Below are positions 35,384 through 44,350 of a stretch of DNA of 64,000 nt, in pieces. Positions within the stretch are counted from its first letter, which is position 1, and every line of letters starts with the position of its first letter. The notes beneath the pieces are model-generated. The model was not told the DNA's origin and searched no databases. It saw only the letters and a program-made list of their open reading frames with translations. The translations under genes and the position numbers were made by a program. This DNA comes from SZUA-442 sp963759175 (GTDB lineage: Bacteria; Actinomycetota; Acidimicrobiia; Spongiisociales; UBA5794): NCBI GenBank assembly GCA_963759175.1, contig CAVWXP010000010.1, positions 372,001-436,000 of the forward strand, given 5' to 3'.

Positions 35384-36304
35384 ATGGAGTATGCACTGCA
35401 GGTTTCGGGCGACTACGACGATCTCATCACGGCGGCATCGTTCGCCAAGCGTCGCCACATGGTCGCCCTCGCCCTCCCCGATCACTACCTGATGGCGCTC
35501 ACGGAGGAGGAAGCGGCGTCGGCGCCTGCTCCCGATGCCTTCATCCAGTTCGGTGGCCTCGCACGCGAAACCACCGACCTCGAACTGGTCATGCTGGTGT
35601 CCCCGATCACGTTCCGCCATCCCGCCGTTCTCGCCAAGATGGCCGTCACCCTCGACCAGATGTCCGGAGGCAGGTTCGCCCTCGGTGTGGGGACAGGCTG
35701 GATGGATCGCGAGCACGAGGTATTCGGCATCCCCTACCCCGACCGAGGCACGCGATTCGCGATGCTCGAGGATGCGCTTGCGTATCTCACGGCTGCGTTC
35801 GATCCGAGCCATCCGGGGCACACGGGACCGTTCTATTCGCTCGAACCCTTCCCGATCACCCCACGACCGACACGGAGGGTCCCGCTCGTCGTCGGCGGAA
35901 CGGGTCCGCATGCGACGCCACGGCTCGCCGGCACCTACGCAGACGAGTTCAACATCTACCCCGGTCCGGATGCGGCGGATCGCATCGATCGGTTCCGCTC
36001 AGCAGCGCACGCCGCGGGGCGCGATCCGGACGAGATCCGCCTCTCGTCGAGCGGCCAGGTGATCGCCGCGGCGACCCACACCGAGTTCGAGGCCCTCATG
36101 GACGATCGGGCCGCCGAAGCCGGGTTGACACGAGCCGAGCTCGAGGCCCACTTCGAGGCGCGACGAACACCGCGTGGCACCTACGACGAGGTCGCCTCCC
36201 AACTCGACGAACTGGGTACGCTGGGTGTGACGAGGTTCTACTTCCAGGGTGTGTTCGCACCCGGCGACATGGGACCGCTACTGGACGGATTGGGCGTTCG
36301 GTGA
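35384..36304 (+). CDS. LLM-class (luciferase-like, probably F420-dependent) oxidoreductase
   Basis: A 306-residue TIM-barrel oxidoreductase of the luciferase-like family, typical of F420-dependent enzymes in actinobacteria. It has LVMLVSPITFRHPAVLAKMA, LDQMSGGRFALGVGTGWMDRE and PLVVGGTGPHATPRLAGTYA. The ATG at 35384 is preferred, with TACGCT at 35371-35376, 7 bases upstream, and no Shine-Dalgarno. The stop overlaps a possible GTG start of the next gene, so they form a coupled pair. Substrate unknown; F420 use is inferred from the family. Confidence 0.82.
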   Translation: MEYALQVSGDYDDLITAASFAKRRHMVALALPDHYLMALTEEEAASAPAPDAFIQFGGLARETTDLELVMLVSPITFRHPAVLAKMAVTLDQMSGGRFALGVGTGWMDREHEVFGIPYPDRGTRFAMLEDALAYLTAAFDPSHPGHTGPFYSLEPFPITPRPTRRVPLVVGGTGPHATPRLAGTYADEFNIYPGPDAADRIDRFRSAAHAAGRDPDEIRLSSSGQVIAAATHTEFEALMDDRAAEAGLTRAELEAHFEARRTPRGTYDEVASQLDELGTLGVTRFYFQGVFAPGDMGPLLDGLGVR

Positions 36305-36306
36305 TC

Positions 36307-37182
36307 ATGGAACGAAAGACGATCGACGCACGAGGCGAGGTCAGCATCCTCGACTACGAGGGCGACGGACCGCTGATCGTGTGTGTCCACGGCCTCGAGG
36401 GCTCGGCGTTCAACTGGAACCTCATCGGACCCGAGCTCGCCCGAACCCATCGCGTCGTTGCCCCGGATCTCTCGGGGTTCGGCTACACGCCTCCCCTCGA
36501 TCGAGGTGCCAGTGTCGAAGCGAACGCCGAGCTCGTCGCCGAGGTCATCAAGCACCACGGCAATAGTGCCCTCCTGATCGGCAACTCGATGGGCGGCCTC
36601 ATCTCGGTCATCGTGGCCGAGCAGTACCCCGACCGTGTCCGGGGACTCGTCCTCATCGATCCCGCTGCCCCGGTGTCGAATTGGTTGAAGGTGCGGCCCC
36701 ATGCCGCTGCACGGCTGTCGACGCCTCTCATCCCATGGCTCGGGTCGCAGCTGATCGAGGCCTATCGGGCGACCCAGTCACCCGAGGCTCGCGTGAGCGA
36801 AGCCCTCGACTTCGTAGCGGCAGACGCCGATGCCCTCGATCCCCAGGTGTGGGATGACGCCCTCGAGATCGCCCAGCTCCGATCGGCGCACGAGTACTCG
36901 ACCGAGGTCCTGGTGGAGGCGGTCAACTCGATCGCACCGTACGTCCTGCGCAAGGCCCCGTTCGCCGCCACGCTGCACAGGGTCTCGCAGCCGACGCTCC
37001 TGATCCACGGCACCGAGGATGCCCTCATCCAGATCCAGACCGCTCGCTGGATGGCCCGTGAACGGCCCGACTGGACCCATGCCTTCCTCGACGGGATCGG
37101 CCATGTCCCGATGCTCGAGGCACCGGACCGGGTCCTCGCGATCATCGACGCGTGGGAGCGGGCTGTGTTCACGAGGACGTGA
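36307..37182 (+). CDS. Alpha/beta hydrolase
   Basis: A 291-residue serine hydrolase of the alpha/beta fold. HGLEGSAFNWNLIGPEL carries the oxyanion region, GNSMGG the nucleophilic serine, HGTEDALI the acid and GHVPMLE the histidine. Substrate unknown. A GTG at 36301 (overlapping the upstream stop as GTGA) or the ATG at 36307 can be the start. The 3-prime end overlaps the convergent DUF2079 gene by 14 bases. Confidence 0.8.
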   Translation: MERKTIDARGEVSILDYEGDGPLIVCVHGLEGSAFNWNLIGPELARTHRVVAPDLSGFGYTPPLDRGASVEANAELVAEVIKHHGNSALLIGNSMGGLISVIVAEQYPDRVRGLVLIDPAAPVSNWLKVRPHAAARLSTPLIPWLGSQLIEAYRATQSPEARVSEALDFVAADADALDPQVWDDALEIAQLRSAHEYSTEVLVEAVNSIAPYVLRKAPFAATLHRVSQPTLLIHGTEDALIQIQTARWMARERPDWTHAFLDGIGHVPMLEAPDRVLAIIDAWERAVFTRT

Positions 37183-38647
37183 GCTGAACCGTCCTGCGAA
37201 GGACGAGGTAGGGCGGCTCATCGATGGCGATCTCGAATGCCCCCGACCGCCGCAGCCGATCGATCACGGCATCGTGCCCGGGATTCAGGCCCGGGCGCAC
37301 GATCACCCATGCAACGGCATCGGGATCAGGGACGTCACCACCGAGAGCGCCGTACGGGCCTACCGACTCCCCGTAGTAGTACTGCTCGAACGGGTTCGGG
37401 AACAGATAGACGACGAACCGGTCGGTGAGGTGCGGGACGAGGGTGGTCCACGCCGACACCGGCGCACCATCGGGGATGGACTCCACGATCGTCTCGAGCC
37501 CTGCTTGATCATCCGAGGGTGCGGCCCACGCCGACCTCGGGCCGGCAATCGCCCAGGTCACGGATGCGCCGAGCACGATCACGACGAGGGCGCTGACGAC
37601 CGCCCCACGACGGCCCCAACCCTCGACCCGGCCCGCCCCGTGGGCTGAGGCGATGACCACGACGACGATCAGATACGCCGTGTAGTGGTACCGCACGTCG
37701 TATTGATATGTGTGCGCCGAGACGAGGTTGGCGGCCAACGCCGGTGCGCCCACGAGGAGCCATCGCGGAGCCAGCAGGCACAGGGGCATGGCCGCCACCA
37801 ACGCGGCGACGTAGCCCCATCGTTGGACGTCTGACGCCGCCTCCCACCACACCGAGGGCGACGTGACCAGACCGAAGGCGACTCCGAGGGGACCTTCGCC
37901 CAGGGATGCGTATCGGTAGCCGTAGAGCAACTGCCCCGTGGGCGACCAGGCAGGGAGGAGGAGGAAGAAGTTGACGAGGAACGCTCCCAATCCCAAGGCC
38001 GCGACGGTCAACCCGATTCGGACCCTTCCGATCACCCACGCGATGGCCAGGCCCAGGGGTACGACGAGCAGTCCCACGTCCTCCTTGGCGGTGAGTGCCA
38101 CGGCGATCGCGCCGATCGCCCACCAGGGATGGTCTCGTTGGACAAGGGCGACAGCCACGACAGCCAAGGGAATGACCAGCACTTCTGGGTGGAACGAGTC
38201 GCGGACCTGCCATTGGAGGGCGGGCTGGACGAGGACCGCCATGGCGGTGGCCGTGGAAAGGACCGGGCCTGCGCCTGCCCCGCGGGCGATGAGGAAGGCC
38301 GCAGGCGCCGTTGCGGCAACGGCGATCACCGTCACCACGATGAGAGTCGCTGGTGTGGGGAACACCGCGTAGACGGGTGCGATCAGGATCAGGATGTACG
38401 ACGAGTGATCGGCGAACAGGGGCAGGCCACGCACCGTCACGAACGGATCCTTCACGCGTGCGAGCAGCCATGTGCCCTGTGCGAAGACGCCGAGGTCGAA
38501 GGCAGTCGTGCGAAAGCGCCAGAGCTGATTGAGACCGAGGACGCCGAACACGGTCGTGAAGGCCGCCACGGCTCCGCCGACGGTCCTACGCGCCACGAGC
38601 CATCGGCGCAGCTCGCCTTCTGGTCGTTCGCCGCTGTCGGTGACCAT
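37169..38647 (-). CDS. DUF2079 family polytopic membrane protein
   Basis: A 492-residue protein with about ten membrane segments and the family's early FRTTAFDLGVFAQGTWLLAR and ADHSSYILILIAPVYAVFPT motifs. DUF2079 members resemble GT-C glycosyltransferases, but no activity is proven. The ATG at 38647 is preceded by GGGAGGG; an upstream frame exists but is arginine-rich and overlaps the divergent CapA gene. Function unknown, probably envelope glycan related. Confidence 0.78.
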   Translation of the reverse strand: MVTDSGERPEGELRRWLVARRTVGGAVAAFTTVFGVLGLNQLWRFRTTAFDLGVFAQGTWLLARVKDPFVTVRGLPLFADHSSYILILIAPVYAVFPTPATLIVVTVIAVAATAPAAFLIARGAGAGPVLSTATAMAVLVQPALQWQVRDSFHPEVLVIPLAVVAVALVQRDHPWWAIGAIAVALTAKEDVGLLVVPLGLAIAWVIGRVRIGLTVAALGLGAFLVNFFLLLPAWSPTGQLLYGYRYASLGEGPLGVAFGLVTSPSVWWEAASDVQRWGYVAALVAAMPLCLLAPRWLLVGAPALAANLVSAHTYQYDVRYHYTAYLIVVVVIASAHGAGRVEGWGRRGAVVSALVVIVLGASVTWAIAGPRSAWAAPSDDQAGLETIVESIPDGAPVSAWTTLVPHLTDRFVVYLFPNPFEQYYYGESVGPYGALGGDVPDPDAVAWVIVRPGLNPGHDAVIDRLRRSGAFEIAIDEPPYLVLRRTVQLTSS

Positions 38648-38703
38648 GCAGGACCCTCCCCATCGCGCGGCCGATCCCTGGATCGGCGCGGTACGGTTCC
38701 CAC

Positions 38704-39816
38704 GTGCACGAACGATATCTCGCACTCGTGATTGTGATTGCTGTCAGCGTCGCCGCCTGCACGGCTTCGGAAGCCACGAGTGGCGACGGGTCGGCCGTCA
38801 CGACGACGACCCAGGCAGCCGTCACCACGCTCCCTCCGGTCGAGACCACCACGACGGTGCCACCGACCACGACAGCAACGGCGACCACGACGACCACCGT
38901 GCGGCCCCCACTCGCGACGCCCAAGCAACGTCTCGTGGTGTCGGGCACCGGGGATGTGAACCTCGATCCCACGTTCGTGCGGTCCTTCCCTTCGACGGGG
39001 TACGAGGATGCCTGGACCGGCCTCTACGGTGCGTTCCTCGCCGACGACTTGACGATCGTCAACCTCGAATGCTCGCCTTCGAACCTCGGTACGCCGTGGG
39101 CCAAGCCGTGGACGTTCCGCTGCGATCCCGAGGCCCTGCCATCGATGGCTGCGGCGGGCGTCGACATCGCGAACCTCGCGAACAACCACGGCATGGACTA
39201 CGGCTTCGACGCCATGCTCGACGGCATGGAGAACCTGCGGAACGTGGGCATCGAACCGGTCGGCACCGGAGCGGACATCGACGAGGCCTATGAGCCCGTC
39301 GTCATGGAGATCAACGGCTGGAGGATCGCGGTCATCGGATCGGGCGGCGTGAACCCCGAGTCGGGTTCGTGGCTGGCGCTCGAGGACAGGCCGGGCATGA
39401 CGCACGGCGACGACACCGAATCGATCTCCCGTGCGATCGGCGCGGCGTCCGAGTACGCCGATCTGGTGTTCGTCACCGCCCATTGGGGTGAGCAGGGAAC
39501 GTTCACCCCGCGGGCCTTCGAGCGGCGCCAGGCCGAGGCATGGATCGAGGCAGGCGCCGACGGCGTGTTCGGACACCATCAACACGTCCTCCAACCACTC
39601 GAGTTCCATCAGGGCAAGCCGATCGCCTGGGGCCTCGGTAACTTCGTGTGGCAGGCATATCCGCCCGTCTCGCGGAAGACGGCGATCGCTCAGTTCGTCT
39701 ACGAGCCCGACGGCCGGATCGGCGCGTGCCTCGTGCCGGTGGTGATCGAACGAAGCGGTCATCCGGTCGTACAGGACCCGGCTGCCCCGATCTGTGCCCC
39801 CACCGGCAGTCGCTGA
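38704..39816 (+). CDS. CapA-like metallophosphatase-fold lipoprotein
   Basis: A 370-residue lipoprotein with lipobox VSVAAC (Cys near residue 19) and a long Thr/Pro linker to about residue 68. The PGA_cap domain follows: LVVSGTGDVNLDP, IVNLECS, ANLANNHGMDYG, VTAHWGEQG and VFGHHQHVLQPLEF, the metal-binding pattern of CapA/PgsA proteins and calcineurin-like folds. CapA takes part in poly-gamma-glutamate or other capsule export; no capB/capC is nearby, so that role is uncertain. GTG start with TACGGT at 38692-38697, 6 bases upstream. Confidence 0.82.
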   Translation: MHERYLALVIVIAVSVAACTASEATSGDGSAVTTTTQAAVTTLPPVETTTTVPPTTTATATTTTTVRPPLATPKQRLVVSGTGDVNLDPTFVRSFPSTGYEDAWTGLYGAFLADDLTIVNLECSPSNLGTPWAKPWTFRCDPEALPSMAAAGVDIANLANNHGMDYGFDAMLDGMENLRNVGIEPVGTGADIDEAYEPVVMEINGWRIAVIGSGGVNPESGSWLALEDRPGMTHGDDTESISRAIGAASEYADLVFVTAHWGEQGTFTPRAFERRQAEAWIEAGADGVFGHHQHVLQPLEFHQGKPIAWGLGNFVWQAYPPVSRKTAIAQFVYEPDGRIGACLVPVVIERSGHPVVQDPAAPICAPTGSR

Positions 39817-39871
39817 CCCGGCGCGGGAAGTGGCCGTGTGCACGGCGGCGTCGCGCACGTAGTATCGACTC

Positions 39872-40627
39872 ATGGCCACGGTGATCGCTGTTGCGAACCA
39901 GAAGGGCGGCGTCGCGAAGACGACGACCGTCCATACGCTCGCCGAGGCGTTGACCGAGCGCGGGAAACGGGTCCTCATGGTCGACCTCGACCCCCAGGCC
40001 TGCCTCACCTATGCAACGGACAGCGACCCCGACGGGCTCGAGGTGACCATCCACGACGTGTTCCTTGGCAGGGCGAGTGCCGACGACGTCCTCATCCTGC
40101 GCGACGGCCCCGACCTCCTGCCGTCATCGATCGACCTGGCCGGATCCGAGATCCACCTCCTCACCAAGACGGGCCGCGAGTTCGTCCTGAAGCGGGCGCT
40201 CGCCGACATCGCCGATCGCTATGACGTCGTCCTGATCGACTGCGGACCATCGCTGGGGATCCTCACGGTCAATGCCCTCACCGCTGCGGACACCGTCCTG
40301 ATCCCGTTCCAGGCCGAGACCCTCTCCGATCGCGGCGTCGGTCAGCTCCTCGAGACCATCGACGACGTACGTCACTACACGAACGAGGACCTGGGGGTGA
40401 TGGGAGGCATCGCGACGATGTTCGACGCACGCACCAACCTCGGCAAGCGGGTCCTCGCCGAGGTACAGGAGGTCCACGGGCTGACCGTCATCGACCCGCC
40501 TGTGCCCCGCTCGGTTCGGGTCGCCGAGGCCCCCGGTGAGGGCATCTCGGTCCTCCAGCACGCCAGGCGTTCACGCTCGGCCGAGGCGTACCGCGAACTC
40601 GCAGCCAACATCGAGGCCCTCCTGTGA
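39872..40627 (+). CDS. ParA/Soj-like ATPase
   Basis: A 251-residue P-loop ATPase of the ParA/MinD group. The deviant Walker A is NQKGGVAKTTT (9-19), with VDLDPQACLTY, VLIDCGPSLG and LIPFQAETLSDRGVGQLL. There is no N-terminal helix-turn-helix and no parB in the window, so it may be an orphan positioning ATPase rather than the chromosome partition protein. TAGTAT at 39860-39865 is 6 bases before the ATG. Its stop overlaps the GTG of the downstream zinc-ribbon gene, indicating coupling. Confidence 0.85.
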   Translation: MATVIAVANQKGGVAKTTTVHTLAEALTERGKRVLMVDLDPQACLTYATDSDPDGLEVTIHDVFLGRASADDVLILRDGPDLLPSSIDLAGSEIHLLTKTGREFVLKRALADIADRYDVVLIDCGPSLGILTVNALTAADTVLIPFQAETLSDRGVGQLLETIDDVRHYTNEDLGVMGGIATMFDARTNLGKRVLAEVQEVHGLTVIDPPVPRSVRVAEAPGEGISVLQHARRSRSAEAYRELAANIEALL

Positions 40628-40952
40628 CCACGCGACGTGACCGGGAGGGGAAGCGGGCGCTCTTCGAGGCGCCGCCCATCGAGGTCGACGACACGCTGCG
40701 CGACGATCCCCTCGTCGAACGCCACGACGTCGACGGGCCACGATGTCCTGTACTCGGCGGGTCACCGCGAACGCGGAACGGCCGTGGTCACCTGCTCGGT
40801 GTGCGGTGTCCGCTCACGCATCTCCCTCGTCGAGACGGTCGTGCGCATCTTCGCCATCTCCCTGTGGATCCCGACGCGCCAGCTACAGCCGCTGGATGCC
40901 GTGCCCCGCCTGCCAGCAGCGCACCTGGTGCAAGGTCGAGTGGCTGTCCTGA
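40624..40952 (+). CDS. Small zinc-ribbon protein, two apparent frameshifts
   Basis: Three reading frames in series give one coherent protein. GTG at 40624 begins TTRRDREGKRALFEAPP...LVERHDVDG. After one extra G in GGG at 40735-40737 the next frame reads HDVLYSAGHRERGTAVVTCSVCGVRSRISLVETVVRIFAI-type sequence (in parts). After one extra C at 40879-40880 the last frame reads SYSRWMPCPACQQRTWC and stops at 40952. Repaired, it would be 108 residues with CxxC pairs (CSVC and CPAC) that suggest zinc binding. It is coupled to the ParA gene by a GTGA overlap. Function unknown. Confidence 0.6.
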
Positions 40953-40963
40953 AGGGGCTTCCC

Positions 40964-41013
40964 GTTCTTGCGTAACTGGTATCCGGACGTGCGGACAGGA
41001 TCTACGCAAGAAC
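40964..41013. repeat. GTTCTTGCGTA palindrome, copy C
   Basis: A 50-base palindrome with 25-base arms matching at about 18 positions. It lies between the zinc-ribbon gene and the convergent thioesterase gene. Its right arm contains the thioesterase stop (TAG at 41002-41004 read on the minus strand). Its right half is almost identical to copy D over 31 bases. Confidence 0.85.
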
Positions 41014-41379
41014 GGATTCGAGGAATCGGGCGCGGTCCACGATGGCTCGGGTGTGGGTTCCGACGGCGACGGTGCCGTCGGACTCGGTGACGGTCACGGC
41101 AAACGACACCCGGCGACCCTCCACCGAGGTGACGACGGCTGTTGCGCGAACGGTCGACCCGACCGCCGTGGGCGCGCGGTGGTCGATCGACAAGAAGGTC
41201 CCGACGGTCGTCGCACCGGCATCGAGGCCATCGGCGATCGCAGCGACCGCTGCCTGTTCGACGAGTGCCACCACCTTGGGCGTGCCGAGCACCGGTACGT
41301 CCCCCGAACCGAGGGCGATCGCCGTCGTGGCTGCATCGGCCACAAAGTCGATGGATGCCGTCATGCCCACTTCGATCAT
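41002..41379 (-). CDS. FlK-like hotdog thioesterase
   Basis: A 125-residue single hotdog-fold protein. DVPVLGTPKVVALVEQAA and GTFLSIDHRAPTAVGSTVRATA match the FlK/4HBT-like thioesterase group, which hydrolyses acyl-CoA thioesters. The ATG at 41379 is favoured by TACGAT at 41386-41391, 6 bases upstream. The stop lies in the arm of palindrome copy C, whose GTTCTTGCGTAG encodes the last residues VLA and the stop. Substrate unknown. Confidence 0.75.
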   Translation of the reverse strand: MIEVGMTASIDFVADAATTAIALGSGDVPVLGTPKVVALVEQAAVAAIADGLDAGATTVGTFLSIDHRAPTAVGSTVRATAVVTSVEGRRVSFAVTVTESDGTVAVGTHTRAIVDRARFLESVLA

Positions 41380-41419
41380 GCACTGATCGTACATCGCGCC
41401 TCGTCCCATGCCGGAGGAG

Positions 41420-42595
41420 TCAACGCTCGGCAGCGGAGTCGAGGAACGCGGCGATGCCCGCAACCGCCTGCTGGGTGCGCAACGAGGCCACGGCATCGAA
41501 CGCATGGGTCGCACCGGGGAGGCGTGCATAGGCGACCGGTCGCACGGCCACGGCGCGCAACGCTTCGACGAAGTGATCCGACTCGGCAATTGGTACGAGG
41601 GAATCGTTCCGGCCGTGCACCACGAGGAACGCCGGAGCACTCGACGACACGTGATCGATCGGCGACCCGGTATGGAACTTCCCTGGTTCGAGGTCCGGGT
41701 CCGCCTTGATCAGCATCGTCGTGATGATCGGCCAGAAGTCCCGGATGCCGTTGCGGTCGAGGAGGTCGTAGACGCCGTACATCGTGACGGCACCGGCCAC
41801 GACCGGTTCGTTGTCGTGCCGCTGGGACCAGGCCGAGGATTCGTCGGTGAGGGCTACGAGCGAGGCGAGGTGGGCGCCAGCCGAGCCACCGGTGACGAAC
41901 ATCTGCCCGGGGTCGATGCCGTATTCGCCGGCGTGGTCGCGCACCCACCGCAACGCACCATGGAGGGCGACGACCTGATCGGGAAAGGTGGCCTCTGGCA
42001 CGAGCGGGTAGTCGACGCTGACGACGACCCAACCCCGGGACGCCATCTCCTGGATCATCGGCTGTGCCTGCTGGCGACGGTCGCCGCCGCCCCACGATCC
42101 CCCGTGGATGTGCATGAGCAGCGGCGCAGGCTCCTCTGAACGCCTACGCAACCGGTACAGGTCCAGGAACAGCGATGGCGCATAGGCGATGGCGTCGAGG
42201 CGTTCGATCGCATCGGGGATCCGGTATGGCCATGGATACAGGATGCGACCCCACTGGTAGCGAGGGGACGGAACGGCCGTGATCCCGTCGAGGCTCGTCC
42301 GCATGACCGCCAGTGTCCGAACTGCCCGGACGACGAGCCACGAGACCATCAGGATCGTCAGGATCGACAACGCCATCGCGAACTGGCCGATCCACGTCCC
42401 CGTCACGCCGATCGCCCATGCCAGCCCCGCGAGCGCGATCAGGACGATCAACGCCAGCGGAGCGACCTCGCTCGTGATCATCACCGGCATCCACGGTGGC
42501 CGCAGCGCGGTCGAGTACTTCGTCATCGGTGGCCGAACGGCGTTGAGGACGAAGACGAAGGCAACAGCGGCGAACAGGAGATATGCGACGGTCAC
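41420..42595 (-). CDS. Membrane-anchored alpha/beta hydrolase (esterase family)
   Basis: A 391-residue protein: three membrane segments (residues about 1-110) and a C-terminal carboxylesterase-like hydrolase. The oxyanion region is HIHGGSWGGGDRR, the nucleophile elbow GGSAGAH, the acid in VHGRNDSLVP and the histidine in GATHAFD. The GTG at 42595 has TACCCT at 42604-42609, 8 bases upstream, and no Shine-Dalgarno. Substrate unknown. It is divergent from the enoyl-CoA hydratase gene. Confidence 0.8.
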   Translation of the reverse strand: MTVAYLLFAAVAFVFVLNAVRPPMTKYSTALRPPWMPVMITSEVAPLALIVLIALAGLAWAIGVTGTWIGQFAMALSILTILMVSWLVVRAVRTLAVMRTSLDGITAVPSPRYQWGRILYPWPYRIPDAIERLDAIAYAPSLFLDLYRLRRRSEEPAPLLMHIHGGSWGGGDRRQQAQPMIQEMASRGWVVVSVDYPLVPEATFPDQVVALHGALRWVRDHAGEYGIDPGQMFVTGGSAGAHLASLVALTDESSAWSQRHDNEPVVAGAVTMYGVYDLLDRNGIRDFWPIITTMLIKADPDLEPGKFHTGSPIDHVSSSAPAFLVVHGRNDSLVPIAESDHFVEALRAVAVRPVAYARLPGATHAFDAVASLRTQQAVAGIAAFLDSAAER

Positions 42596-42715
42596 GACGC
42601 GGCAGGGTACGGGCGGGCAGGAGCATCGACGCCGCACAGGACCACACGGACGGAGCTGCTCGAGCCGGTTCGGTCGGGCAGGGTTTGGTCGGGCGGGGTT
42701 GGTAGCGTTGGACGG

Positions 42716-43384
42716 GTGAGCGGATTCGCGATCGACATCGACGGACCAGTCCTCGTCGCCACCATGGCCGACGGCGAGAACCGCCTCGGCACGCCGATGC
42801 TGATGGCGTGGAACGACCTCCTCGACGAGGCGGAGGGCAACCCATCGGTGTCGTCCCTCGTGGTCACCGGGCACGATCGCCATTGGTCGACCGGCCTCGA
42901 TCTCGACGAGGTGCTCGATCTCGATGACACCGCAGCGCACACCTTCATGAGGAAGGTCGACCTCCTCCTCGGCCGAATCCTCACGGCGCCACTGGTCACC
43001 GTTGCCGCCCTCAACGGTCACACCTACGCAGCAGGCGCCCTCCTCGCGCTGGCATTCGACTATCGCACCATGCGTGAGGACCGCGGCTTCTTCTGCCTCC
43101 CGTCCGTCGATGTGGGCATCCCGTTCTCCCCCGGCATGTCGGCCCTCATCGCTGCGAAACTCCCCCAACCGATCGCCCATGACCTCGTCGTCAGCTGTCG
43201 ACGCATCGGGGGCCACGAAGCTGCCCGCAGCGGTGTGGTCCACCGTGCCGTCGACGCCACGAACGTCCTGCACGTGGCGAGGGAACTGGCCCACGCCTAC
43301 TCGGGCAAGGACCCAGCGACCCTCACGACGGTGAAGCGCCGGATGTATCCCGAGGCAACCGACATGCTGACACCCCAACGATGA
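42716..43384 (+). CDS. Enoyl-CoA hydratase/isomerase family protein
   Basis: A 222-residue crotonase-fold protein. STGLDLDEV and VAALNGHTYAAGALLALAFD give the oxyanion-hole regions, and FFCLPSVDVGIPFSPGMSAL resembles delta3,delta2-enoyl-CoA isomerases. The paired glutamates of true hydratases are not obvious, so isomerase activity is likelier. GTG start with TAGCGT at 42703-42708, 7 bases upstream. The end overlaps the next gene by 4 bases. Confidence 0.78.
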   Translation: MSGFAIDIDGPVLVATMADGENRLGTPMLMAWNDLLDEAEGNPSVSSLVVTGHDRHWSTGLDLDEVLDLDDTAAHTFMRKVDLLLGRILTAPLVTVAALNGHTYAAGALLALAFDYRTMREDRGFFCLPSVDVGIPFSPGMSALIAAKLPQPIAHDLVVSCRRIGGHEAARSGVVHRAVDATNVLHVARELAHAYSGKDPATLTTVKRRMYPEATDMLTPQR

Positions 43385-44350
43385 GACACCCCATCGACCT
43401 CGGTTCCGTCGCCGTCCTGCGGTTCGGACCGGACCACGTCCGCTTCTTCACGGACGGGTGGGGTGACGAGGACCTCCTCACACCCGTCGACGTCACGCAG
43501 GTGCCGGTGGAACCCCTCGCCATCCGATGGCTGACCTCGACGACCGACGCCGGTGTCGTGATCAGGCACGGCACGTTCACGAGCCCGTTCGAGTTGCTCC
43601 CCGACAGGGCCCGCCAGGGTTCCGTGGTGGCCGTCGAACCCGATACCGGATGGAATCGCACCGTGATCCTCATGCCGGCGTGGAACGAGCACGAGCCGCA
43701 CGTGCGCATGGCCCTGGCCCGCCGGCTGTCACGCCACGGCATCTCGTCGATCATCCTCGAGAACGCCTACTTCGGATCCCGCCATCCCGACCCCCACGGC
43801 GGTCACCCCATCCGCACGGTCTGCCGATTTCATGCTGATGGGCGCTTCCGCCGTGATCGAGGCTCGCAACATCCTCGCCGCGGTGCGAGATCAGGGGATG
43901 CTGGTCGGCGTCTCCGGCTACTCGATGGGGGGCAACACGGCTGCGCTCGTGGCGGCATCCATGCCGTTCCCGGTTGCCGCCGCACCCCTCGCCGCGGCCT
44001 ACTCGCCGGCGCCGGTGTTCCTCGGTGGCGTCCTGCGACACGGCATCGCATGGGACGCACTCGGCGGCACGGACCAGGCCGATCGCCTCGGGGAGATCCT
44101 GGGTCGGGTGTCCGTGCTCTCCGTCCCGCCTCCCGCCCACGTGGCCAACGCGATCATCGTGGGTGCCCGCTCGGACGCCTACATCCCTCGGGCGACCACG
44201 GACGAACTCGCGGACCACTGGCCCGGATGTGAGCTGCGGTGGGAACGGGGAGGGCACGCGACGCTCGTCTGGCTCCGCAAGGATCGCCTCGCAGACGCCG
44301 TCATCGATGCGTTCGATCGCCAGTACCCGGAGGCACCGATCCCGACCTGA
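43381..44350 (+). CDS. ABHD18-like (DUF2048) alpha/beta hydrolase, frameshifted
   Basis: The first frame reads MRHPIDLGSVAVLRFG ... ILENAYFGSRHPDPHGGHPIRTV, then breaks. From 43823 the next frame reads ADFMLMGASAVIEARNIL ... GVSGYSMGGNTAALVA ... to the stop at 44350. One extra T at 43822 accounts for the break; repaired, the join reads IRTVADFMLMG and the protein has about 322 residues. The nucleophile elbow is GYSMGG, and the C-terminal GHATLVW holds the likely histidine. DUF2048 hydrolases have no firm substrate. The start overlaps the enoyl-CoA hydratase stop (ATGA). Confidence 0.7.

Noticed and set aside
35026..36306. Long plus-strand frame continuing into the 36307 hydrolase
   Set aside because: Upstream of 36307 it runs antisense to the DUF2461 fragment and through the LLM gene in another frame, and looks random.
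40953..41709. Continuation of the 40624 frame to 41709
   Set aside because: The sequence after the zinc ribbon is low-complexity and antisense to the thioesterase; the true end is the TGA at 40950-40952 in a shifted frame.
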